Part shown: in pieces, positions 1 to 13,141 of the stretch
Layout of the letters: the number at the start of each line of letters is the position of its first letter
Position numbering within the stretch: the stretch's first letter is position 1
From: Anarhynchus alexandrinus
Lineage: Eukaryota; Chordata; Aves; Charadriiformes; Charadriidae
NCBI GenBank assembly: GCA_008711295.1
Contig: VUYV01000037.1
Coordinates: forward strand, 477,988 to 541,987
Length of the DNA stretch: 64,000 nt
Direction: 5' to 3'
Made by a program: the position numbers and the translations under genes
Notes under the pieces: model-generated
What the model saw: only the letters and a program-made list of their open reading frames with translations
Databases searched by the model: none
What the model was told of the DNA's origin: nothing

Positions 1-3000
1 TTCTTGATGACCGGTAGGCTTCAGATATCAATGATAGCATAGTAAATTCCTTCCTTGCCACACGCTATTTTCAGATAGCTCTGAAGTCTGTTTCAAGGAT
101 ACAAGCCATATGAGGAAAACGTTAAAGGCGAGAAGGGCTGAAGCTCTGCGATCCTTTTGGCCTACTGTGATAAAAGGACCTCTAGTCCCTGTTTCACTCT
201 TTGTTTGCCCTATACGCTACAGCACATATGGATAAAAAGACACCTAAGTACACTTTTTCTGCTCAGCTTATCTTTTGATCATCTCCCTAGCTGCTCAAAA
301 ATTCTAAAATGTGCTGTAGGGACCTAGTCCTGTGGTTACACCATAACACCAATGAGAGATGCAAAGCCGTATCCTAGTAAAACATTCAGAGGCTCTACTT
401 TTTTTGCTTTCCCTGTTCTGATGTCTTGCATGCCTCTTCCTGGGAAGGAAGGGAGCTTAGCGCCTTTCAGCATCCTAACACATATAACCACAACAAGAAT
501 GCTAAATATTTGCGAAGAAAACCTTACTCTTAGGCTTGCTATTAAGCAAGAGGCATCATAAAAAGCATTACAAGTCTGAGACTCCGAAATCCCTGGGGAT
601 TTTAAAATAACTTCCACGGTTCCCTCATACTCCTCCTCCCTGCCAGCTCAGGCTAAAAAGCCGGATGCCTGGCAGGAAGGACCATGAGGACAGGGAGAGC
701 TCCTGCTCTCCGATCCACTTTGCTGCAATTGACTGATGAGTGTCTTGGATTTGTTTGTTGTTTTTTGAGAGTTCCCACTGTGCTCTTTCCAAGATGCCAC
801 CAGACTGGAAACTTTTACACTGAACACAGCTGGGCATGTTATACTGTTAGCAGAAAATTAAATTAATTAATAAGATTTATGTAAAGTTAGGAATTGTTTA
901 GAAGGCTTCATTCTCAATGCAATATTCAATATTTGCTTAATATCTTGTCAGCCATTAATTATATCCCCAGATAGGAAATTATACTCAACTGTAGCAAAAT
1001 GGTTCTTACCATTAATTCTGTCAGAAACAGGGAAAGATTAACTGTACTATGTCTGGCATGGATTATTTAGCAGTGCACAGGCTATTAGTATGAAAATGCA
1101 TGCATCTTCTGAAAAATGTATGGAGTAAAATGGATTGTAATTCCATTAAGCATAACAAGATGAAACTAGTTTAAGAAGGGAAAAAAAGAAGAAGGAAACA
1201 AGGTCTTTAACTAAAGACAAATAAAAATTAAAACCATAAATAGAATTTAAGGATTTTTAGAAATAGACTAATCCTTTTAAAAAAGTAATTTTGACTGCAA
1301 CTCAGATGCTGTAGGATATCTTTTATCAGATCCATAACTATTCCAGTGCCATCCTTCAATACCTGTAACCAGCCTTAATTATAATAACTTGTTAAAAATC
1401 AGATGCATATTCTGTGTCAGGAATAACCCACAGTTATATCTGGTTTACTACTACCAGTTCAAAATCCTCTGAACATTTTTCATTCTGGCTTGTGCCATTC
1501 AGAATCTCCTGGAGTCAAAGTTTACTTCAGTTCGGCAATTGATTCATGGTTCCTATGGGATTCTCTACAGTGGAAAAGTCCAAATCCTGCCTGTCATACA
1601 TTTCTTACCCAGTTAATATGAACTTTCTCTAATCAAATGCAGAAATGAGAAAAGCATGTACCAAATTCCCAAATTATTTATCTGGTCTTCTATAGATACA
1701 GACCAATCAAAGCAAATCATTTAAAGGCTGCTATTTAAGAGGACCTTTTGCCAATTCAAAATATTAGCTTTTTTCTTCCTTTCTTTTGTTTTATAAAAGC
1801 ACATTGAAACTATTATGATTGACCAGTATAAGCTTTGTGCAGCTGCACAGCTCACATGCAATGATGTACTTAACCCAGTATCTCTTCCCACCTCACTGGC
1901 ATGAGGGTTAACTTTGTCATAAACTTCTCCTGGGCACCATAAAAACAGTATAGCTGGTCTCTAAACTGGCATTTCAATTAATGTTTACTACTGCCAAAAA
2001 ATGAACTGTAGATTTAGTCCACACGGTAAAACGGAATAAGCACAGACCAGGGAACTTTGATATCCCAGTATGCTCCTGACACTCCTATTACAATTTTTGT
2101 ACATGTCTTCTTAATGCTTCTTAGTCATTCATGCCTATACTAATTAAAAAACCTGTTGAGTTTATCTCATTCCAGTGCTCATAGCTCCCCAGTGCCATTC
2201 CTCTTTAACATCAGGCAAACGCATCCTGTCCTTGCCTGTGTAATCCATCATTTTGTTTTGACTCATTAGTCTCTGCCTTTTCTTTGAAAGACAATGTCAT
2301 TTTCATCACACTCTCATGCAACATGCTTTCCAGTAAGAAATGCCTAAAACTTCAAAAAGGCAGTTAAATACTGCTCCCCTGTAAAGTATCTCTCAGCTTC
2401 AGTGCTCTGATTTTGGCTTCCATAATCTCCAAAGCAAAACTTAATGTTTTCTGTGGAAAAAAAAGACCTTTTTTGTGCTTTTAGGGTGTATCCAATGACG
2501 TGATGGATTAGATACCAATACCCACAGCTATGTCCAGAAAAGCCAATATATCTGTGAAGTGCAATGTGGCACCGTGCTAAAATAAATGCCAGGAGCATTA
2601 CAGCCATCTTAGCCTGGCATCACTGCCTCGCAGAAGAGCCAGTTAGTTCAGGTGCAACATCAAATGGAGGTATGCACCCATTAGGTGAGTTCTACTCCCA
2701 GTTTTGGGGCCAGCTCTTTGGGTACTAGCTCAGGGGTCTCTGCAGTGTGTCCCGTTTGCTGTGCTTATACATATACCTTAATGTACAAATGCCAGAAATC
2801 AAACTGGTTTCCAACCTTGGAAACTTTGACAGTTATTCTGATGCTTGTGAGAGGTGAAGGAGACTTGGTGAATGATTTGCTTCACCACCTCGATTTTCAA
2901 ACTACATGTACTTTCCCCTGCAAAAATTAGCATTGACATTAAAATACAAAATGTTTGAAAAAAATTACATAAAAATTATTGTTACACTGTAAAACTATCC

Positions 3001-5184
3001 TCCTTGAATATCACCTTGATCAGATAGTCGTGCAGGACTAGAAAGACTAAGAATGAATGAATCATATCTTGTTCTTAGCTCTGCATTAGTAATTTGATGC
3101 CTCCATACAGCTCCTCACCTGCATATTAAAGACATAAAGGGGCTTCTAGTTTCTGCAGCCTGCCTTGGGAGATAGAAGTGGTGCAGAGGTAACACTTGAA
3201 GAAAGGAGGAATTTACCTGAAGAAAAGAAGGGCTTTGCCATCTCTAAGCAGGACTTGGAGAGGGTAGGACCTAACATTTTGATTTGTATGATAAGCTAAA
3301 ATCAAATGGAGAAGTATTGGCAGTCCCTGCTTCAGTTCATAAAGGTTCTTAATACCCTAACTCCCTTTCAGCTTTTGTTCCATCCCCACTCCCTGTTATT
3401 TGTTTGGAAGAGAGAGTCTCTCCATTGCAAAGTCACTCAGAGCCTCTCATTTCCACATCGAGCATAGGAAGATGCCTCACAAATATTCTTGCTGATTTTG
3501 ATTCAAAACAACATCCTCCACACAGCAATGCTGGTTCCTTTGGTATTCATTACCGAGGCACATGTCTAACAATGATTAGGCTTGTAGGACACATGGAAGA
3601 GTATCAATGTAAAATATTCCTACACCACGCAATTTTTCTTGCAAAACAAATGTATGACATGTTGACTTGATGGCAAATCCAGAACAGCTTTGCTGAATTC
3701 AGCAAACATGAGACATGAATATGAGATTAAATTGGCTCTGGGAGGGATGGCGCATGGAGCAGATGTGTGGAGATCAGGGTGTTTGAAGTCAGAATGCAAT
3801 CTGCTTGCAAAAGTGGCCCTATGGAGGAGGAGCTCCGTAACAGCTCTCCAGTGGGTGGAATGAGGTAAAAGTGAGATTGCTCTCTAAAAATGCAGAACTG
3901 ATAGATCCAGAAGAAAAGTGATGAAAAACTCTGAAAGGTGACAGTAATACCCAGATTGTGTAAATACTTCTGTTTCTTTCCTGCCACAGTGCTTTTGTGC
4001 TGAGGTACTAATTTTTCTTCTGAACACACTGAAGGACTTTATAGAGATTAAAACATGCAGGATGTTTCAAGTGCAAAGTTAAATTTGAATTTTTCTTTTA
4101 AAACACTGTTGCTGAAAGCCAAAAGTAACATTTTGTGCTTCCATTTTAATGAGCTATGGACAATTTTTCCACCCCATTTAGGTTTTAGCACTTCTTTTTT
4201 ACAAGCAGTTATTCTAGCTGATGGGGAGCAAGGAAGACTCTTGTTCATCCATATATTCCTGGTGGAACTGCCTCTCTCATGCTTTCGATCCATCCAGAAT
4301 CTTAAAGAGAAACTTTCACAAAAGTGAATTAAGTATCTAACTCCTTCTCCATCTACATCTACAAACTAGAAATATGCACATAAAAAGTTGTAATACATAA
4401 TGTAATACACGATTTGTAATAATAGTTTACAGCAGACTTGGGGCTCCTTAGTTGGGGAGAAGAGAGTCTTTAAAATATTTCATATTTCTGTGCAGCAAGT
4501 CAGAAAAAACGCTTCTGCCACCCCCACCATTGCCCGATAACAACTTAGAGAGCATGAGGACTGATGCACGTTTCTGAGAAGGATCTTCCCCTTTTCAGGA
4601 CTTAATTTTTCTTTTAGGTGCCAAATGAAAAATGAGCGATTATTCTGGTGGGATTACATTATGGTTTACTAAATTTATAAAGATGGAATAACCTGTACAG
4701 ATTGCCTCAGATGTGCATAGGCCTAAACTATACCATATTTTAATAGGCTGCTCAACAATTACGTGAGTAACTTCATTGAATTCAGTGGGATTACCCATTC
4801 AAGTAAGCTTTCAGCTAGCACAGTAGGAGGTTACAAATCTAGATCATAATTTTTAAGGCTGTAGATTGGAATAAGACACAGTTAATATACTGTAGCCTGA
4901 AGTTCTGGTAATTAAAAAGACACACATTTAAGCAGAAATAATCAGAAAAAGAATTCCTAATTAGAAATTATCAGCGAATAGCTTTGAGAACTTCTGTCAA
5001 TGAGAAGTGCTATATAAATGCAATTTTCTTTCATAGTATTAATATTATTTATCCATTTAATTAAAAAAAAACCCACAGGATTTTGATTGTATTTTGCTTA
5101 GTAAACTACTAAATATGAAGGGCCAAATACATCCTTTTTGTAAGCTTTTGAAACTAATAGAGTTACAGTACAAATGAATCTGAC
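1..5184. other. Noncoding sequence, no gene seen
   Basis: AT-rich unique-looking sequence with frequent stops in all frames. Open frames here are at most about 100 codons and none shows a recognisable domain or a plausible exon chain. A scrap near 4776-4830 vaguely recalls an old amniote repeat but is too short to name. I see no promoter-like CpG island. Confidence 0.7.
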
Positions 5185-5207
5185 CCTAGTATCTAGAGGA
5201 TACTAGG
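5185..5207. repeat. Short inverted repeat at the CR1 5' edge
   Basis: Two perfect 9-bp arms, CCTAGTATC (5185-5193) and GATACTAGG (5199-5207), are separated by a 5-base spacer. They lie just before the point where CR1 similarity begins. No function is known; this could be chance. Confidence 0.5.
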
Positions 5208-5210
5208 TTT

Positions 5211-5589
5211 GCTCAGTGTAGGGACAAGGAGACTGAGTGGTGACCTCCTTGCTGCCTAGAACTTTGTCATGAGGGGGAGCAGAGATGGAGGTGCTCATCT
5301 TTTCTCTCTGTTGTCTGGTGATAAGATACAAGGGAATGGCTTAAAGCTGCATCAGGGGAAGTTCAGATGTGATAGTAGGAAGATGTTCTTCACTGAGAAG
5401 GGTGGTCAAGCACTGGAACAAGATCCCCAGGGAAGTGGTCAAGGCCCCAAGCCTCTTGGTGTTCAAGAAGTGTTTGGACAACCATCAGATATAAGTTTTA
5501 ACTTTTACGTTGCCCTCTGTGGAGTCAGGAGTTAGACTCAATGACCCTCATGGGTCTCTTCCAACTCAGGATATTCTGTGATTTTGTGA
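5211..5589 (+). mobile_element. CR1 LINE, 5'-truncated 3' end, sense
   Basis: This is the 3' part of a chicken-repeat-1 non-LTR retrotransposon. The order of conserved blocks fits the family: the GAGACTGAG/TGACCTCCTTGCTGC block, a 'GGGAATGGCTTAAAGCTGCATCAGGGGAAGTTCAGA'-type segment near 5332-5367, 'TTCTTCACTGAGAAGGGTGGTCAAGCACTGGAACA' near 5387-5421, 'CCCCAAGCCTCTTGGTGTTCAAGAAG' near 5444-5470, and a terminal 'GACTCAATGACCCTCATGGGTCTCTTCCAACTC' block followed by degenerate ATTCTGTG octamers at 5574-5589. The 88-codon open frame inside it is a by-product of the repeat, not a gene. It is 5'-truncated, as is usual for CR1. Divergence is moderate, so it is not a recent insertion. Subfamily not assigned. 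Confidence 0.9.
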
Positions 5590-8164
5590 CCTCAAATATC
5601 TATTAGGCCTTATTGAAAACAGACAGCAATACAATTTAAACGTAATAAATATTTTCTTATCTAATACAACCTCTATGCCTTCATCACCCTTTCATATCCC
5701 TTGTCCTTTTGTACTCCTGATTTATTTACAAATGCAGTTCTGGTAATTTAAACTTTAAAAAGTTTTTTAAAGACTGTGGTCTATTCACTCACATTAATTG
5801 ACTCAATTCCATAAAATACTGTCAACCAGCATGTTTTCTATATGAAAATGCTTTCTTACAAGACTTTTTCAGGTTGCAAGACGCAGATGATTTGCTGGAA
5901 TGGGGGAATACCTAAGATAAACATTTTAAACAAAAAGAAAACCCCAACAGTAGGAAGGAGAATTTAGGCCTTTTTTTGCCTATTTCAAAAAGCAGGTGGT
6001 TGGAATAAAAATTCCAACAGACGGAGAAGTGAGTGTTCTTTGAAACCATAGCAAGATACAGAAGCATATCCATACAAATGTGTTCAGTTTTGTAGTAATA
6101 TTTAACAGAAGGGCCAAAAAAGTGACCATTACTAATGCTTTTTTGCATTTATTCTACGAAGTAAGTAACTTGTGTTATGGGTCTCCCACCTTAACTGTAA
6201 AGAGTTTCAGACACATGAAGCAAGTCCAGCCCAGTAGTGCAGGAGGACAAGTGAATGTTCAAGGGAGGCCTGAGCAGGTTAATGAGGAACTGGGGCACCC
6301 TTCCCACTCACTTTCTTTGATTACGGGCTCCTGCAGAGCCTCGTACTGAGAGTCTCTGACGAGTTTCACACTATGAAACGTGAAACATCTAAGCATTGTT
6401 TGCAGCAAGCGTTACAGCAACTGTGCCGTACTTTCAGAAGGACTTTCCAGGATGATAGCACAGAATGTAGAAATCTGTCACTGGGCCCACATGGGGGGAA
6501 AAATATAAAATTGGATCACTAAACAGCTGCTAGAGATCACTAAGGGAGGTTACAGGGCTGGAAGGACATGATGCTGGCTGTACCCTGCAGTACTGCTCAC
6601 AGTAGCAACCTCCTCTTTCTGGTTGAACGTAAAGAAATTTAAATGCCTTTTTTTTTTTTTTCAGGAAACTGTTACTACATTTGTGCTTTCAGAGGAAAAG
6701 GTATCCCACCCATCCTCAAAGGTAAAAGTAGAAATGACAGTTCAGACACAGGTCAAGGTGTAAGCATTACTGCAAGACATCATGTGCCTATGATACTGGG
6801 TAATTCTTTCAAAAGTTGGCACTCTCCATAAAATGCAGAATGTCCCATTCTTCACATATTTTCCCTACTTAAACATTATTAAGAGCTCTTCAAAATCAAA
6901 GCACCCTGAGATGAGATTTGAATAAGCAGAGGGCAGTGCTTTGGTGCAGAGGATAGAGGGATTGGTTTCATTCAAGAACACGTTAAAGAAAGCATGAGGA
7001 GGAGTTCATAAATTACCTGAAGTACTGTTGAATGGAGGAGAGAAGCAATTTTGGAACATATTCTGTGTATTTGCTAGCACGGTGTGCTGAAAAACACTTT
7101 CACATCAGATACCACCCTGATGTCTGCTTTCACATCCCATGGCACTACGTAGCTGCTCTAAACCAGAGTACCAGAGTTGATACCAGTCTCCCAAGCAAAT
7201 AGACACACAATTAGTTCTAGCAGTACTAGTTAGACTATCCAAAATCAGAAACAGAAATGTCCATGCAGGAGGCAGCAACACACACATGCACGCATACATA
7301 TTTAACATCAATATCCAAACACTAGTTTTGAAACCCAAACAAAAAAAGTATATTCCTTGAATATGTATCACAAATGTAATAAATTGCTATTTAAAAAGAA
7401 AAAAACAACAGTAGCAAATGCACAAGTAAAGGTGCTATGAAGCTTTTATGGTTACATTCATGCTTTGAGGAAGAAAGGCGGTAACGAATGTTCTTGTGAA
7501 TGATGCTTATTACTGTTTACATCAAAGCAAACTACCATTCTAAATGCTAATAATTGCATTCTCTGCCAGTGAAGATTGTCTTGAAAGAACAGAATGATAA
7601 TCCCAAAGGACATTCAGAGATGTATACTAGATCTGGACTGACAGCAAATTACCACTGACTCTTTGAAAAGAATGACCAAAGCATTTAAGAACAAGTCTGC
7701 TGCATTCAATAAACAATTTCCAGGTGATTTCATTGGATAATGAGAACTTATTACAAACTAAGTTATCAGAAGGTCCTAGAAAAGGGACAAATAGTACTAA
7801 CAATACAATACACTGGCAGCATTCGTTTCCAATGCTGAAACCGGATACAGGAGCCTTACTGCTTAGGAAACACTGCCTTGCATTACATTATGACATCTAA
7901 TCTGGATTTTATATGTTAGATATCATAGAAAAATATTTTTCTGATTTCAGGTCCTTTGGATTATTTTCTTTACTATACATTTCTGATTCACTAATCATTT
8001 GCAACTCCTTTAAAATCCCCAATAATGTTTTGAATTATCATCTTCTACCTGCTTTATTAAATCACCTGGCTTAAAGCTAAGTCTGAGGTGGCTCCTTCCC
8101 AGTTCCCATTAAAGGCACCCATTCTGTATCACGGAAGCCACAAATCCAGGCAGCTGCTAACACT
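5590..8164. other. Noncoding sequence with one exon-like segment
   Basis: Unique AT-rich sequence. The only gene-like signal is a polypyrimidine tract plus AG at 6647-6664, followed by an open 57-bp segment and a GTAAAA donor, listed separately. No other gene, RNA or young repeat was recognised. Confidence 0.65.
6665..6721 (+). other. Exon-like segment, unproven
   Basis: A long T tract ending in CAG (about 6647-6664) is a strong-looking 3' splice site. It is followed by 57 bases open in the frame that starts GAA ACT GTT, giving 19 codons (ETVTTFVLSEEKVSHPSSK). The segment ends in TCAAAG, directly followed by GTAAAAGT, a reasonable 5' splice site. If the frame is read through, it stops at 6761-6763. 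I do not recognise the peptide, and no partner exons are visible nearby. It could be a cassette or cryptic exon, or only a chance pairing of splice-like sequences in an intron. Confidence 0.2.
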
Positions 8165-8530
8165 TTTAGCATCCACTTTATTTAAGAACATAAAAACAAC
8201 TGAAACAGGTCAGACTAAAGATCGATCTGGCCCAGTACTATTCCTTCGACAGTGAACAGTAGATACTTAAGCAAGTAGATACTTTAGGAACAGCATAAAT
8301 GTACTATGACACTTCAGTATTATTTCTTCAGTTTCTGGAAAATTTTTGGCTCAAGATCTTCCTACTTTAGAGATCACTGACTTTGGGTTTAATACCCCCA
8401 ATACATTTTTTTTCCACGAATGAGTCTAATTTCTTTTTGCACCAATATAAGCCTTCAGCGTCCCTGACATCCCGTGAGTATGAGCTCAACAGCTGAACTA
8501 CACATTGTGAGAAGGACTTTGTTTGCCTTA
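8165..8530 (-). mobile_element. Ancient CR1/L3-like 3' UTR, antisense
   Basis: Read on the plus strand, this shows the reverse complement of the 3' region of an old amniote CR1/L3-like LINE. The 'CTGGCCCAGTA..ATTCCTTCGACAGTG' block at 8227-8254 corresponds to the usual 'CTAGCCCAGTATCCTGTCTCCGACAGTG'. A later block at 8480-8521 ('AGCTCAACAGCTGAACTACACATTGTGAGAAGGACTT') corresponds to 'AGTTCCACAGCTTAACTACACATTGTGTGAAAAAGTACTT'. The intervening 200 bp is heavily diverged but keeps the 'GAATGAGTCTAATTTCTTTTTGCACC' block near 8418-8443. It is much older than the octamer-tailed CR1 copies in this window. Confidence 0.7.
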
Positions 8531-11500
8531 GTCTGCCTCAGGTCAGCTCTGATCGCTGTGGTTGAGTGAGCAGTCATTTTCTCCTCCTCCTTCCCCAGCC
8601 ACCCACAATATACTTTTGCCATAGCTCTCGCTCAGTTTTCTGGTTTTTGGGGTTTTTTTTTAGGCAGCATCTTCATTTATTTACCACGTAGAAGCCATTC
8701 CATACTCTACCACCATTCATCCTTCTTTAGAAAACATACTTGTAATCAGCAGAGTTTTCACCAAACTCACTAACTGTTGAATATATACAAGTAGGTACAT
8801 AACAGAAGCACACAGAGTGTTCTCCATGGCAACAGCATTATACCGCACTATGCTATATTTTCTGGTTGATTTTATTTCCCCACCTACTTTTGCAATCAAC
8901 TCAACAGTACTGGTTGGGTATAAAATCTTCTTAGATACATAATACTTTTTTCTCCCTGCGTTAGGAAAAATGAACATCTCTATATCTTTTACCAACTTCT
9001 ATAAAAATAGTAAGGAGAAATGTAACACTGCCACAGACCTGCCACTATACTAAAATGGATACCTGGTCTTGGCCCCAAAAGGTATTAGAGGAAAGAAGAA
9101 AATCCTAGGGACTTCTATCCCTAGGCAATATTTCTGTCCTACACGTGGTCTGAAATTATCTGCAAAATCTAGGTCCTCAGCAGAGAAAAAGTAAGTTCGC
9201 TGTTGAATAAATGACTGTGCGAGGCTCCTGTGCTTCTAGAGCTGAGCAGTAGATAAAACACACAGAGATCGAGGTTAATATAGTATAAACAAAAAAGTAA
9301 CAGAAGCTTCTAAAGCTGAAAGAAATTAGAAACAATTATCTGAATAGAAAATAAGTAAAGAAACTGGAAAAACTAGAAAGCATTAAGTTATCACCTGGTA
9401 TTCAATGTTTGGATTTTCTAAGCAGTTTTGCCTCTAAGACTAAGGCAATTAAAAGTTTTTAAAAGCTCCTTGGAAAATGGATAGTACTGAGCATCTATGC
9501 CAGCAAGGTAAGAGAATTCCTGCGCATAAATCTAGAAATAAGGATATACAGGCAGCAACATCTGCCCATTATCTTGAATAGGATAAGACTCAAAACAAAA
9601 AAAACAGCAAAAGCAGCAGGAGATGTTAGCTATAAAAGCAATACAATCCTGATTTTTTCCTGACTAAGGGAAAGACATCATTTAACTTCATTGGGTCTTG
9701 GATCTGGCACTAAGTCCTATTATACAGGCCAGATGTAAGGAATTTATTCCCCTTAGGAGAAAGCAAGAGAAGCAGATGGCTGTTTCTAGCAAACACATTG
9801 CAAGCCATAGGACAAGTCTGTCTGTATTTCCTGTGAAGACTAAAATTTCACTAGAAATAAGAACATCTCTAAAACCGATGCATTCCTTTAATGGCTCAGA
9901 AAACAATAACTTACTTATTATCCCATCATGCCTAAAGGTATTAAACATCGTATGCTGGATTTTTTCCTTTGCTTCTCAATTCTGTCTGTAATTCAGATGG
10001 CGGATGGTCTCAACTTTTGTACTGCTGTACCCTAATCTATTTTTAATATCTCAGTGTTACAGTGTTCAGCCTGCAGGGCATGTTTAGTTTTAAGTGGGTG
10101 AGTAAGTCCCATTTAATTCAATGGCCAATTGTGTGCTCGAATAACTTGCTGAATCTAAGTCATTTGCATCCACCAATAAAAAGTAACAAGAAGTTAGCCT
10201 TCTCTCATCTGGGACCTGAATGTTAATGTGCAACTCAGCAAAAGAACTGACATTGGGAAATACGGTGCTTGTGCTACCGCATTACCCTTTGCTAAACACA
10301 AGTTGAAAGTCCATAACTAACAGAATGATGTGTTTTGAATTTTGGCTGCATTTTTTTTTCTTCTCATCTCACTAATGGTTTGCAAATATTTTTTGCATTA
10401 AGGCAGCATCTTAAAGCGTTCATCAGTATCAAAACTATTGGAAAAAACTCTTTACTCTTCTGTTCTGTATTTTCTGTATAAAGACCACTTTAATACCCAT
10501 CGACAGAATGTATGTTGACAGCAGAGCATGGCTGAGAACAACCGCTCGCGATGCTGTGTTTCCTGGTGTAATCCAGAGGCCTGTGCGTTCAAGTCTGGGT
10601 TGTGACCAGACTGCAAGAAGAATCTGAGGCACTCTCAGGGAGGAAATATTTTATTCAAAGATGTACTGCTGCTAAAATAATAGCAGAGGGGATACTGGGA
10701 ATTGCCAGCCATGGAAATTGCCATTTATTATAAAAAAAGTCCACGGAATGTATTGCTTTTTGAAATTGTGCTGCTATAAAATATCCTCTTGAAGCTTGCT
10801 AAAGTGAGATCTAATTTAAGGCATGTCACTGCATCCTTGCTTTACACTGTTCTCTGTAGGTGTTAGAGCAAGAGTTACAAAAGATCACAAGTTGCCATCA
10901 TATTTTTCTTATGACTAACCATAGAGCTTAAAGAAAGAGAAAGGAAACCTTAACTCTGATATTCTTTTTCCCTGGGGTTTAAAAAAAAAATGCAAACCCT
11001 GTAAATGTTATTTTCACTACCTTGGGTTTTATGTCCTTTATACCTAAAACAAAAGGAAAATGTTACATTGTGCAAATAGGATTTCAGTGGCAACATTGGG
11101 AAATTCTCCTGTTATATATGGATCAATGGCAGAAAAGACAGCTCAAGATCTGTCTGCTGTGCCTGTGTTTACTTAGGCGCAGCTCTATGTGTCCCTCCTT
11201 TCCTGTAGTACATGATGCGAGGGACAAAATGGACTTGGCAGCTTTCAGGGTGGCGGTGTTTCTCAGATTGTCAAACCAGAATTAGATAATCCTTAAGTGG
11301 ATATGGATGATTCATTATCTTACCATGGTTGGGTCACAGTGCCAAACTAGTCTGTAAAACCAACTATATTATGGTGAAGTTCATTCACTTAGCATAAATT
11401 CAGAATCTAAATTTTCACACAGTGCTATTGACTTTTCTTGACTGGTTGTGCTCTTGCGTATGGTTTTGGTTCAACCATAGGACCAAATGGTATTGCCTTA

Positions 11501-13120
11501 TCACTTGTTCAGTACCACATACTGATGGACTCGGCAAGAAAATTATTTGTGCCAGTAGGAAAGATTTGCAGAGTCTGACTCCTGCTCAGCACAACAAAAC
11601 TCATGGAATCACCTCATCAGAGTCCCAGGATCCCAATGAAGTGAATGGGAGGCTTGATAGTGACATTAAACAAGAACGTACCTGAAGCTTCTGAGAAGTC
11701 AGCAACAACACCCAGAGAACAACACAAGGCCAAAGGTGCAATTGCAAAATAATCCCTTCTACATAACTGCCGTGGACGGAGGAGAAATCTCCAAGCTAGT
11801 GAAGGGCAGGGCAAGGAAGGTATAAAGTTATATGAGTCTGCAGTTGTAACATTGAGTTTATGATCAATGGAAAGCATCTGTTATTTTACACTTAAATCTT
11901 CAGAACTATAAAATATTGTAGGCATGTAAGAATGGTGTAGCTCTGGCATTGGTTTCTGTTACGGACTGGCTTAAACCACATTGAAACTGGTGTATTTATT
12001 TAGGATAAGAGAGAAGTTAGGTACATTTTTCCACTCAAAGGTGAATGCAAGGCTGCTGGGAATAATTAAGGACAGACATTAAGGAGAGCAATTCAGAGTG
12101 TTATTTTATGTGAAGGAAAATGTGAGAAGTGATGAAAATTGAGCAACAGTGAAAAAGATAAGAGACTGAGATGAAAGCCTACCAGCATCTAGACTCTAAG
12201 GTTACTAGTCTAGCCTTCAGAAAAAGCAGAAAATGTAAGCTAGATTGCTGACTGAGTTGGTGCTGTGGCCTGGATAAAGGTCTTTGGGATTTTTGGTTTC
12301 CTCCTATGTTAAAGACATACATTCGTGGCCTTTACAATGAAACAGAAAAAGAGACCATCTACCACAAATAACAGAAACTTGGCTATGAAGACAACAAACT
12401 CATTCCCCAGTTTCTTCTCCAGCTGGAATAATTCAGCAGAAGACCAGGAACTCTAGTGTAAAAGTTGATCGTAATTTTGACCATGCAGCTCTGGAAGGAC
12501 AGTGAAGTTTTTGTCTAGAAAGACAGCATCTATACGCAGTATCATTCTTACTGCAGTGTCCTGATTGCAGTTGAAACAGTTACAAATGCAGGAAATTAAA
12601 ACGTAGATGTTTCATAGTGGTCATGACTGCACCAATCTATACAAAAGTATTATTATTCATATTGTAAAATATCCTTTTTAACCACAAACGCTGATCTTGG
12701 ATAACTCTGCTGTGAGAGAAGTAAAAACTAAATTGGAACTTGTCTTTAGTATGTGGACATCTTAATATTCCTGGAGTAGTTAAACTTTAGCATTTCTACA
12801 CTTTCAGTGCAAGAAAGGCAAATATCTTTGTGTATAATATTTATCTACTGATGGATTCCAATAAATTTCACAGAAAGCAACTTTTTTTTTATTACCTTAT
12901 AGCTCTAAAGAGAAAGACACATGAATACAACCTTGATTAGGAGTATTTCAAATAACCGATTTTTTTTATTACTTTCACTCACTGTAGGCAAGCTAAATTA
13001 ATGTTCCCAGATAAGAGACTCAACTAGGCAAGGAGGGAGGGAGAGAGAGCTGTGAACGACCTTCAAGGTAAGACAGATTGTGCAGTGAGGAATAGGAAAA
13101 GGTAGAGTAGCAAGTGAAAT

Positions 13121-13141
13121 GGGAAGCGGGGAGGGGGGGGG
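13121..13141 (+). repeat. G-rich tract, possible G-quadruplex
   Basis: The plus strand reads GGG, AAGC, GGGG, A, then nine G. The nine-G run can supply two tracts, so four G tracts with short loops are available. Flanking sequence is purine-rich. It may fold as a quadruplex; no role can be inferred. Confidence 0.6.

Noticed and set aside
5269..5535. 88-codon frame that looks protein-like
   Set aside because: It lies entirely inside a CR1 3' region, which is untranslated in the parent element.
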